DNA from: Vicinamibacterales bacterium
GTDB lineage: Bacteria > Acidobacteriota > Vicinamibacteria > Vicinamibacterales > Fen-181
Direction: 5' to 3'
Assembly (NCBI GenBank): GCA_036504215.1
Contig: DASXVO010000035.1
Coordinates: forward strand, 62,001 to 126,000
Length of the DNA: 64,000 nt
Positions 20,135 to 27,782 of the stretch are shown in pieces. Position numbers and translations under genes: made by a program. The notes beneath the pieces are model-generated. The model was not told the DNA's origin and ran no database searches. It was given only the letters and a program-made list of their open reading frames with translations. Every line of letters begins with the position of its first letter. Within the stretch, counting starts at the first letter, position 1.

Positions 20135-21073
20135 ATGGACATCATCCACTATCCCGACGATCCGCGTCCGCCACGCTGGCACCAGCCGGTGCTTGCGCTC
20201 GGGAACTTCGACGGCCTGCACCGCGGCCACATGAAGATCGTCGAGCGCGTGGCACGCGGCGCCGCCGAGCGAAGCACCACGCCCGTCGTTCTCACCTTCG
20301 ATCCGCACCCGACGCGCGTCGTCCGTCCCGACAAGGCCCCGCCGCTCCTGATGACCATGGGGCAGAAGCTGGAGACGCTGGAGAGGGCCGGCATGCAGGG
20401 CGTCGCGATCGTGCGGTTCACGCCGGAGATCGCCAGGTGGGATCCGGAAACGTTCGTGCGGGTGGTGCTGGTCGAATGGCTGCGCGTGGCGGAGGTGTGG
20501 GTCGGGGCGAACTTCCTGTTCGGCCACGACCGGTCGGGCAACTTCTCGCTGCTCCGTGTGCTGGGCGCCCGGTATGGTTTCCGGACCGAGAAGATCGATC
20601 CCGTCCGTTACAAGGACTTCGTCGTGAGCAGCACGCGGGCGAGGCGGCTGATTTCGGATGGCCGCGTGGACGAGGCGGCGACCCTGCTCGGCCGCCACTA
20701 TTTCCTCGACGGCATCGTCGTGCACGGGCTGCAGCGTGGGCGGCTCCTCGGGTTCCCCACGGCGAACCTGGACACCGAGAACGAGCTGGTGCCGCCGAAC
20801 GGCGTCTACGCGACGCTCGTCACGCTCGATTCGATCGTCTATCCGTCGGTGACGAACATCGGCGTGCGGCCGACGTTCCACCAGCCGTCCGCCACCGTGA
20901 TCGAAACGCACCTGCTCGGCGTGGATCGCGATCTGTACGGCGCGCACATGCGGCTCTCGTTCGTGCAGCGCGTCCGTGACGAGCGCACGTTCGACGGGAT
21001 GGAGGAGCTGAAGGCCCAGATCGCCGCCGACTGCGCCCGCGCCCGCGCACTGTTCGACCAGATCTCGCTGTAA
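20135..21073 (+). CDS. ribF: Bifunctional riboflavin kinase/FAD synthetase
   Basis: Makes FMN from riboflavin and FAD from FMN. The 312-residue protein has the N-terminal adenylyltransferase domain (LALGNFDGLHRGHMKIVERV, then VLTFDPHPTRVV and VWVGANFLFGHDRSGN) and the C-terminal riboflavin kinase domain (GIVVHGLQRGRLLGFPTANL, YPSVTNIGVRPTF, VIETHLLG). The ATG at 20135 is preferred; a TTG immediately before it (20132) would add one residue. No FMN riboswitch is visible upstream, consistent with a housekeeping role inside this operon. Confidence 0.96.
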   Translation: MDIIHYPDDPRPPRWHQPVLALGNFDGLHRGHMKIVERVARGAAERSTTPVVLTFDPHPTRVVRPDKAPPLLMTMGQKLETLERAGMQGVAIVRFTPEIARWDPETFVRVVLVEWLRVAEVWVGANFLFGHDRSGNFSLLRVLGARYGFRTEKIDPVRYKDFVVSSTRARRLISDGRVDEAATLLGRHYFLDGIVVHGLQRGRLLGFPTANLDTENELVPPNGVYATLVTLDSIVYPSVTNIGVRPTFHQPSATVIETHLLGVDRDLYGAHMRLSFVQRVRDERTFDGMEELKAQIAADCARARALFDQISL

Positions 21074-21085
21074 CCGACTGACGCT

Positions 21086-22498
<1,413 letters not shown>

Positions 22499-22501
22499 AC
22501 T

Positions 22502-22591
22502 GAGTGGCACGGGCACCTCGAGTGGCACGGGCGCCTCGCGTGGCACGGGCACCTCGCGTGGCACGGGCGTCTCGAGTGGCACGGGCGTCCC
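22502..22591. repeat. Tandem array of five 18-bp GTGGCACGGGC units
   Basis: Five contiguous 18-bp units, each of the form G(A/C)GTGGCACGGGC(A/G)(C/T)C(T/C)C, follow the cysS stop after 3 nt and end in GCCCGTCGC. The core is shared with arrays at 36737-36917 and 44032-44091. The unit is a multiple of three and is open in several frames, so short peptide readings here (RDARAT, GTGVPP) are artefacts. Confidence 0.85.
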
Positions 22592-22633
22592 GCCCGTCGC
22601 TCCGGCTCTCTCCTTGCACGAGGGATCCGGCAT

Positions 22634-23014
22634 ATGCCACTCCTTGATCGCATTTCTCTAGGAAAATCTGGGGAAGATCTGGCCTGCCGCGAGCTGGAGC
22701 GCCGGGGCTATGCAATCCTTGCCCGCCGCTACCGCACCCGATTTGGCGAAATCGACATCGTGGCCCGCGACGGTCCGACCATCGTCTTCATCGAAGTGAA
22801 GGCGCGGACCTCCGATCGCTACGGCGATCCTGCCGAAGCTGTCACGCTCCACAAGCAGGCGAAGGTCACCGCGATGGCGGAGGACTACCTCGCGCGCCGG
22901 GGGCTGTTCGGTGCGCCGTGCCGCTTCGACGTCGTCGGGGTCATCTTCGCACCCGACGGGAAACTCCGGCTGGAGGTGATCCAGTCGGCGTTCGACGCGG
23001 TGGCGTGGAGGTAG
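22634..23014 (+). CDS. yraN: YraN family (UPF0102) endonuclease-like protein
   Basis: A 126-residue protein of the YraN/UPF0102 family, which has the Holliday-junction-resolvase/PD-(D/E)xK fold; its physiological role is not established. The family core is visible: GKSGEDLACRELERRGYAIL, RYRTRFGEIDIVARDG, and IVFIEVKARTS, giving the D41...E54-V-K56 catalytic-type triad, and later VTLHKQAKVTAMAEDYL. It is last in the run DUF1844-ribF-cysS-yraN, separated from cysS by the 18-bp repeat array, so it may be transcribed separately. Confidence 0.93.
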   Translation: MPLLDRISLGKSGEDLACRELERRGYAILARRYRTRFGEIDIVARDGPTIVFIEVKARTSDRYGDPAEAVTLHKQAKVTAMAEDYLARRGLFGAPCRFDVVGVIFAPDGKLRLEVIQSAFDAVAWR

Positions 23015-23023
23015 ACGCAGGAC

Positions 23024-23073
23024 AAGGATGAAGGATGAAGGAGAAAGGATGAAGGATGAAGGAGGAAGGATGA
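23024..23073. repeat. AAGGATGA short tandem repeat
   Basis: A purine-rich degenerate array of AAGGATG/AAGGAGA/AAGGAGG units covers about 50 bp between yraN and the toxin-antitoxin operon. It resembles a slipped-strand microsatellite. It contains many Shine-Dalgarno-like GGAGG/AAGGA strings but no well-placed gene start follows directly. Confidence 0.7.
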
Positions 23074-23085
23074 ACCGCGGTTGCG

Positions 23086-23118
23086 TCATGCTATGACCAT
23101 GAAAGCATGATAGCATCA
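23086..23118. promoter_or_regulatory. Candidate operator of the toxin-antitoxin operon
   Basis: Inverted repeat arms ATGCTAT (23088-23094) and ATAGCAT (23110-23116) are separated by 15 bp, with extra TCATG/CATGA symmetry outside. It lies just before the antitoxin ATG (23123), the usual location for autoregulation by a ribbon-helix-helix antitoxin. Direct evidence is the symmetry only. Confidence 0.6.
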
Positions 23119-23122
23119 TGAC

Positions 23123-23368
23123 ATGAAGCGGAAGGTGAGCACGGTGATGGAGGAATCGCTGTTTCGCCGCGCCAAGGTCGAGGCGGCGCGTCAGGGGCGC
23201 CCCATGAGCGCACTGTTGGAGGAGGCGCTCGAGCGGTATTTCTCCGACCCCTCGGTGGGCCCGGTGTCTCAGTACCGGAGCGTTGCCGAAACATGGGGAG
23301 CGATGCAGGCGCCGGCCGGGATCATCCGGGAGATCATGGAAGACGACGATGAGTACTTCGAGTCTTGA
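23123..23368 (+). CDS. Ribbon-helix-helix antitoxin (VapB/CopG-like)
   Basis: An 81-residue protein whose N-terminus, KRKVSTVMEESLFRRAKVEA, followed by GRPMSALLEEALERYF, fits a ribbon-helix-helix DNA-binding domain; the acidic C-terminal tail (IIREIMEDDDEYFES) is the expected toxin-binding extension. It sits immediately upstream of, and overlapping, a PIN-domain gene, and behind a palindrome that could be its operator. It is expected to bind and inhibit the toxin and repress the operon. Assignment rests on context as well as sequence. Confidence 0.8.
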   Translation: MKRKVSTVMEESLFRRAKVEAARQGRPMSALLEEALERYFSDPSVGPVSQYRSVAETWGAMQAPAGIIREIMEDDDEYFES

Positions 23369-23879
23369 TGATCTCCCTGGCGGCGAACGGGTTCTCATCG
23401 ACGCGACGATCTTCGTCCACCATTTCTTCCGCGACTCCGTGCAATGCCGGCGGCTGCTCGAGCGGTGCGAGCGGCGCGAGGTCGTCGGCATCACGTCGGT
23501 GATTGCGCTCAACGAGGCGACGCACCGGTTGATGGCGATGGAGGCGATCCGTCGCGGCTTGGTTGCCGGAGGGGCAGTGCCGCAGAAACTCCGGAAGCGC
23601 CCCGACATCGTCCGGCAGTTGAGCGAGTATGTCTGGCAGGTGCAGTGCATCCCGACGTGGGGCATCGAGGTGCTTCCGGTGGACCTCGGGCGATGCATGC
23701 GGGCGATGGACATTAGGTCCGCCACCGGGCTGCTGACCAACGACTCGCTGATCGTGGCGACGATGCGCGATGCGGGCGTGAGCGCCATCGCGACGGCGGA
23801 CGGCGATTTCGCGCGCGTCGAAGGGCTCGAAGTGTTTCGTCCGACCGACCTCGGATCGGCCGCGCCGGCTCTTGCCTAG
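23349..23879 (+). CDS. PIN-domain toxin (VapC-like ribonuclease)
   Basis: A 176-residue PIN-domain protein, presumably the RNase toxin of the pair. Acidic active-site residues are visible: D in VLIDATIFVHHFF, E in ALNEATHRL, D in LTNDSLIVATMRDAG and D in ATADGDFARV, which together match the PIN four-acid pattern. The ATG at 23349 overlaps the antitoxin gene by 20 nt; no other start better fits the conserved LIDATIF beginning. The middle is longer than in typical ~130-residue VapC, with an inserted helical stretch (RRGLVAGGAVPQKLRKRPDI). Target RNA unknown; proximity to the tRNA genes may be coincidental. Confidence 0.83.
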   Translation: MSTSSLDDLPGGERVLIDATIFVHHFFRDSVQCRRLLERCERREVVGITSVIALNEATHRLMAMEAIRRGLVAGGAVPQKLRKRPDIVRQLSEYVWQVQCIPTWGIEVLPVDLGRCMRAMDIRSATGLLTNDSLIVATMRDAGVSAIATADGDFARVEGLEVFRPTDLGSAAPALA

Positions 23880-23914
23880 AGACCATCTCGTGTGGTACTT
23901 TGAGTGTTCGCTGA

Positions 23915-23989
23915 GCGGGAATAACTCAGTGGTAGAGTGCGACCTTGCCAAGGTCGAAGTCGCGGGTTCGAATCCCGTTTCCCGCTCCA
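23915..23989 (+). tRNA. tRNA-Gly (GCC)
   Basis: Cloverleaf read by eye: acceptor GCGGGAA pairs with TTCCCGC; D arm ACTC...GAGT; anticodon stem CGACC/GGTCG with loop TTGCCAA (anticodon GCC at 23947-23949); T arm GCGGG-TTCGAAT-CCCGT. The 3' CCA is encoded (23987-23989). Confidence 0.97.
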
Positions 23990-24003
23990 TTTTTCCTTCC
24001 GAG

Positions 24004-24029
24004 CGCGCGGTTCTAGCCGCGCGTTTTTT
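24004..24029 (+). terminator. Rho-independent terminator after tRNA-Gly
   Basis: A 7-bp perfect G+C stem (CGCGCGG, 6-nt loop, CCGCGCG) is followed directly by six T residues at 24024-24029. It lies 15 nt after tRNA-Gly and 11 nt before tRNA-Cys, so the two tRNA genes probably have separate transcripts. Confidence 0.88.
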
Positions 24030-24039
24030 GTCGGTCGCC

Positions 24040-24112
<73 letters not shown>

Positions 24113-24113
<1 letters not shown>

Positions 24114-24143
24114 AAACATCTCTCCCCGTCCACCAGATGTTTT
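24113..24143 (+). terminator. Hairpin directly after tRNA-Cys
   Basis: AAAACATCT (24113-24121) and AGATGTTTT (24135-24143) form a perfect 9-bp stem with a 13-nt loop, ending in TTTT. It starts on the last base of the tRNA and its right arm belongs to the 65-bp direct repeat. It may serve as an intrinsic terminator, but the stem is A+T-rich. Confidence 0.5.
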
Positions 24144-24260
24144 GCCCTGAGCGAGCGCGGCGACGCCGCAGGCGAGTCGAAGGGCTGACCGCCATCCCGT
24201 CCACCAGATGTTTTGCCCTGAGCGAGCGTGGCGACGCCGCAGGCGAGTCGAAGGGCTGAC
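24125..24260. repeat. Two 65-bp direct repeats, 71-bp period
   Basis: Copies at 24125-24189 and 24196-24260 differ at one visible position (GCGCGG versus GCGTGG). Each holds an imperfect palindrome beginning GCCCTGAGCGAGCG and ending CGAGTCGAAGGGC around CGGCGACGCCG. The pair lies between tRNA-Cys and the convergent proline-racemase-family gene. Confidence 0.9.
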
Positions 24261-24276
24261 GCTCCCCGCCTCCTCC

Positions 24277-25335
24277 TCACGCGCCCCAGATGTCCCCAAC
24301 GGTGAAACCCTCGGGGAAGGGATCCTCGGCATCCACCACGTACTGCGCGAAGCCGGTGATCCAGGCCCGACCGCTGATGGTTGGCACCACGGCCTTGTAC
24401 GGCCCGACGGCCGTCTCCTCGACGAGACGCCCGGTGAAGACGGTCCCGAGGATGCCCTCGTGGTGGAAGTCCTCGTCGAGCGCCAATTGACCCTTGGCGT
24501 GCAGCGCGGCCATCTTCGCGCACGTGCCGGTGCCGCACGGGGAGCGATCGATCGCACCGGTCCACGTGGCAGGGCGCTCCCAGTCGAGCCGGCCGGTCGA
24601 GACGATGACGGCGTTCTTCCGGTGCGCGTGGGCGAGGCGGGGTGGACCGGACAGCTGGGCGATCGAAACCCCGACGATGTCCGGATTCTCCGGGTGGACG
24701 ACGGGCAGTTGTTCCTGCGTGGCCGCCTTGATCATCTCGCCGATGCGCACGATGTCGCGTCCTTCGTCTGGCGTCAGCGCCAGTCCGAACGGCGCGGCGT
24801 CGGCAATCACGTAGAACATCCCGCCCCACGCGACGTCCACCACGACGGTGCCCAGGTGCGGCACCTCGACCGCCTTGTCGATGTGCGCGGCAAAGGCCGG
24901 CACGTTCCGAAACGTCACCTTCGTCACTTTGCCGTTCGAGCACTCGGCGCGGACGCCCACCAGGCCAGCCGGAGCTTCGAGAACGAGGTCTGTCACAGGC
25001 TCCTGCATGGGCACCATGCCCGTCTCGAGCAGGGCCGTGGTCACGCAGATCGTGTTGGTGCCCGACATGGCGGGATACTCGACCTGCTCCATGATGACGA
25101 AACCGGCATCGGCCTCGGGCCGCGTGGGCGGCAGAATGAGATTGCAGTTGGCGGCCGGATAGCCTCGCGGTTCGCGCAACATCCGGAGGCGCAGCCCGTC
25201 CTCGTGTCGTGCGAGGTGCTGCATCTTCTCGAACATCGTCCGACCCGGCACATCACGCACGCCGCCGACGATCACCCGCCCCGGCTCGCCGCAGGCGTGA
25301 AGATCGACGGCGGAAATCATGCTCGACAGTCTCAT
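24277..25335 (-). CDS. Proline racemase family enzyme, Ser/Cys type (likely hydroxyproline dehydratase or epimerase)
   Basis: The 352-residue protein belongs to the proline racemase superfamily: DLHACGEPGRVIVGG at the start, GYPAANCNLILPP, and the second active-site motif DRSPCGTGTCAKMAALHAKG with C267. The first active-site cysteine (MCGHGTIG in racemases) is replaced: the segment reads MSGTNTICV, with S91. Family members with Ser or Thr here include trans-3-hydroxy-L-proline dehydratases and some 4-hydroxyproline epimerases, so a simple proline racemase is unlikely. The ATG at 25335 is chosen; Met6 (25320) is an alternative. No pyrroline-2-carboxylate reductase or other hydroxyproline gene is adjacent. 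Confidence 0.87.
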   Translation of the reverse strand: MRLSSMISAVDLHACGEPGRVIVGGVRDVPGRTMFEKMQHLARHEDGLRLRMLREPRGYPAANCNLILPPTRPEADAGFVIMEQVEYPAMSGTNTICVTTALLETGMVPMQEPVTDLVLEAPAGLVGVRAECSNGKVTKVTFRNVPAFAAHIDKAVEVPHLGTVVVDVAWGGMFYVIADAAPFGLALTPDEGRDIVRIGEMIKAATQEQLPVVHPENPDIVGVSIAQLSGPPRLAHAHRKNAVIVSTGRLDWERPATWTGAIDRSPCGTGTCAKMAALHAKGQLALDEDFHHEGILGTVFTGRLVEETAVGPYKAVVPTISGRAWITGFAQYVVDAEDPFPEGFTVGDIWGA

Positions 25336-25729
25336 AGGGCCCCCGGAAAGACACTCGTTTCGTAGCGCACAGGCTGGCCCGAGGCGGCTTGGTGCCGCTC
25401 GACCCATCCGACTGTTGGCGATGGATCTCGTTCCAGCCGCGACGTCGGATCCCAAGCCCCGGCATGGTACTCCAAGAGGGAGCACTGTGGCAGCGCAACG
25501 CGGTCACTACCCTGGTTCCGCCCGCGCGCAGGGCAGGCACGAGAACCGCAATGGCCTGATCGAGTGGCCGTCCGGCGGTTGGTGTTCCGTACCCGGGATA
25601 AGGCATGACGGGGAAGGCGCTGGCCGCGGCCAGGTTCGAGTAGACGTCGGTGTGGCGTTCGAGGTCGCGGAAGAGCGGGGGCACCATGGCGGTGCCCCCC
25701 CCCCTGCGAATCTGTCTAGGCTCGATCGG
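25336..25729. other. Non-genic stretch with a possible permease-gene remnant on the minus strand
   Basis: No convincing intact gene is seen in these 394 bp. On the minus strand, 25687 down to about 25600 reads LFRDLERHTDVYSNLAAASA, which resembles the FRDL...FSGLAA region of MacB/ADOP permeases such as those elsewhere in the window; the frame then loses similarity. A run of Cs (25697-25704) lies next to it. This is a weak resemblance only. Confidence 0.3.
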
Positions 25730-27058
25730 CTACCACTGCAGCGCGCTCCATGCGTTGATGCGCCCCTTGCCGCTGTACGGATCGGCACCGGGCTTGAGGA
25801 TGTCGTCGGCCGACTTCTGAATGAGCGCCTTGAGCTGCGCCGGCGCCATGCGGCCGTACTTGCCCACGATCAGGGCGGCCACGCCGGAGACGTGTGGTGC
25901 CGCCATCGAGGTGCCGGCGGCAAAGAAATACTGCCAGGTGCCGCCACTGGTGCGCCCTGCCGGACTGAGGACCAAATCGAGCACCGTCCCGCAGTTGAAG
26001 TCGCCACCAGGTGCCGCCACGCTGACGACCGACTGGCCGTAGTTGGTGTAAGAGGCCGGCTGGTCGAAGTTGGCTTGCGCACACGGCGCGGTCGCCGCCA
26101 CCGCCATGCCGTTGCCCGACTGCGCCGGAATCACCCACAAGCGGCTGTTCAGGTTGACGCCCTCATTGCCCGCCGCGCTGATGCACAGGGTGCCGACCGC
26201 CGTGGCGTGGTTGATGGCGCGGTTGAGCGCCGCAATCAGCGGTCCGGATCCGCCGCCGCCCGCGTTGATGCGGTCGAACGTGGCGCCCAGGCTCATGTTG
26301 ATGACATCGGCTTGGACCTCAGGGCCAGACGCGTACATGATCCCGCTGATGATCCACGAGAACGATCCGCTGCCAGTGCTGCTTCTGAGCACCTTGACGG
26401 CCACGATCTCCGCCTGCGGAGCAACGCCCTGAGTCCCGATGTTGTTGATCGGTGCGGCGATGATTCCGGCGACGTGGGTGCCGTGGTTGAAACCGTACAC
26501 GACCGGATCGATTCCAGGTTCCGTCGGCACGAACGACGTGCTGAGCGACAGATTGACATTCGGCCCGATGTCCGGGTGTCCGCTCCAGATCCCGGCGTCG
26601 AGGACTGCCACCCTGGCGCGCTTCGCGCCCCAGCCCATGTCGCCGTTGGCGGCCGTCAGGTCGGCGTGAATCTGTCGCATGTTCCACTGGTAGCCCGAAC
26701 GCGGTTCGCTGTTGACGCCGAGTTGCTCGACGTCGGTCGCCTCCACGGCATGCTCGTTCGGTGAGAGCCACTGGACTTCCACGTCCTCGGCCACATCCTG
26801 CACGGCATGCTCCGCCCTGATGTCAGCCAGGAACGTCGGACTCTTCGAATCGGCCAGCACCACGCCGATGTTCTCGAGTACGCCCGTCACTTTTCCACCG
26901 GCCGCGGTGACGGAGTCGAGGAATGCGGTGCTGCCCGCGCCCTGTCCCTTCGCGAGGATCAAGTAGTGCTTCGTGCCGTTCTGCGACTGGGCATGGATCC
27001 CGGTGGACGCGCTGCCAACCAAGACGCCGAGTAGAGCCAGGCAAAACAGTCGTTTCAT
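25730..27058 (-). CDS. Secreted subtilisin-like serine protease (S8 family)
   Basis: The 442-residue protein has a signal peptide ([19 protein letters not shown], cleavage near AQA/HAQ at residue ~23), an inhibitor-I9-like propeptide (about 30-100), and a peptidase S8 domain with the full triad: D154 in [10 protein letters not shown]195 in [10 protein letters not shown]383 in [11 protein letters not shown], plus the oxyanion Asn N297 in AAGNEG. The ATG at 27058 has GAGGGGG about 5 nt upstream; the frame is open further up but without signal-peptide character. It is transcribed divergently from padR, sharing a 384-bp control region. Likely an extracytoplasmic or secreted degradative protease. 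Confidence 0.94.
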   Translation of the reverse strand: MKRLFCLALLGVLVGSASTGIHAQSQNGTKHYLILAKGQGAGSTAFLDSVTAAGGKVTGVLENIGVVLADSKSPTFLADIRAEHAVQDVAEDVEVQWLSPNEHAVEATDVEQLGVNSEPRSGYQWNMRQIHADLTAANGDMGWGAKRARVAVLDAGIWSGHPDIGPNVNLSLSTSFVPTEPGIDPVVYGFNHGTHVAGIIAAPINNIGTQGVAPQAEIVAVKVLRSSTGSGSFSWIISGIMYASGPEVQADVINMSLGATFDRINAGGGGSGPLIAALNRAINHATAVGTLCISAAGNEGVNLNSRLWVIPAQSGNGMAVAATAPCAQANFDQPASYTNYGQSVVSVAAPGGDFNCGTVLDLVLSPAGRTSGGTWQYFFAAGTSMAAPHVSGVAALIVGKYGRMAPAQLKALIQKSADDILKPGADPYSGKGRINAWSALQW

Positions 27059-27442
27059 GGACACCCCCTCGAAACTGATGTGTTTGGGCAACTGGTTGTG
27101 CGGGTGCGACGCTGACAGCACACCGACAAGGTGGTGCCACGAGGTCCCGCACGCTGTGGCCAAAATCGCGCCAAATCTAGTGCAAATGCTACACCAGCGT
27201 CGGCCAATCCGAATCGGACAAATTTGGGTGTTCAATCGATGGCCGGACCCGCGGCATGGTTGGAAAGTCGCCCTCAGGGCAGACAATTGTGGCTCGAGGC
27301 CGTTCCCGTCGTAATTTCCCGCACACGCCAGAGTGGTGGCGAGTGTCGCGGCCGCGACCACCGCGACTTTCAGGAACCTCCCACCATGTGCTATCGTCTA
27401 TATACCTAGACAACTTAGTAAGACATCTCAGCGACGACCTCC
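27059..27442. other. Divergent control region between the S8 protease and padR
   Basis: This 384-bp gap contains no supported gene. It is less G+C-rich than its surroundings near 27160-27240 and 27390-27430, as expected for two divergent promoters. The only clear element is the GTCTA/TAGAC inverted repeat at 27396-27411 listed separately. Confidence 0.6.
27396..27411. promoter_or_regulatory. Candidate PadR operator
   Basis: GTCTA-TATACC-TAGAC is an inverted repeat overlapping TATATA, 32 bp before the padR ATG. PadR-family regulators commonly autorepress through short A+T-rich dyads of this kind. The evidence is symmetry and position only. Confidence 0.5.
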
Positions 27443-27775
27443 ATGCCGAAGAAACCCGACAACCTGCAAGGCGCACTCGACCTGTTGATCCTCAAGACCC
27501 TCGCCTCGCGCGGCCCGCTCCACGGGTACGGCATCGCCCTCCACGTCGAGTCGGTATCAGGCGATGTGCTGCGAATGGAGGAGGGGTCGCTGTACCCGGC
27601 ACTCCACCGGATGGAGCTGGCCGGATGGGTTCGATCGAACTGGCGGACGTCGGAGAACAACCGCCGCGCGAAGTTCTACGGCATCACCGCCTCGGGATCG
27701 AGGCAACTGGCCGACGAAGAGCGCAACTGGCGCCTCGTCGTGGGTGCGATTTCTCGAGTACTCCAGGTCACGTAG
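27443..27775 (+). CDS. PadR family transcriptional regulator
   Basis: A 110-residue winged-helix regulator: LQGALDLLILKTLASRGPLH, GYGIALHVE, MEEGSLYPALHRMELAGWVR and RRAKFYGITASGSRQLADEE are the classic PadR segments, and the C-terminal helix is short as in the PadR-s1 subtype. It begins 32 bp after a candidate operator and ends 7 nt before the ADOP permease gene. The padR-ADOP pairing is a recurrent acidobacterial arrangement in which PadR is presumed to regulate the permease; its ligand is unknown. Confidence 0.94.
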   Translation: MPKKPDNLQGALDLLILKTLASRGPLHGYGIALHVESVSGDVLRMEEGSLYPALHRMELAGWVRSNWRTSENNRRAKFYGITASGSRQLADEERNWRLVVGAISRVLQVT

Positions 27776-27782
27776 GACAGCC

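Noticed and set aside
22502-22591. CRISPR array
   Set aside because: Units are contiguous with no unique spacers and no cas genes are present; the same holds for 36737-36917.
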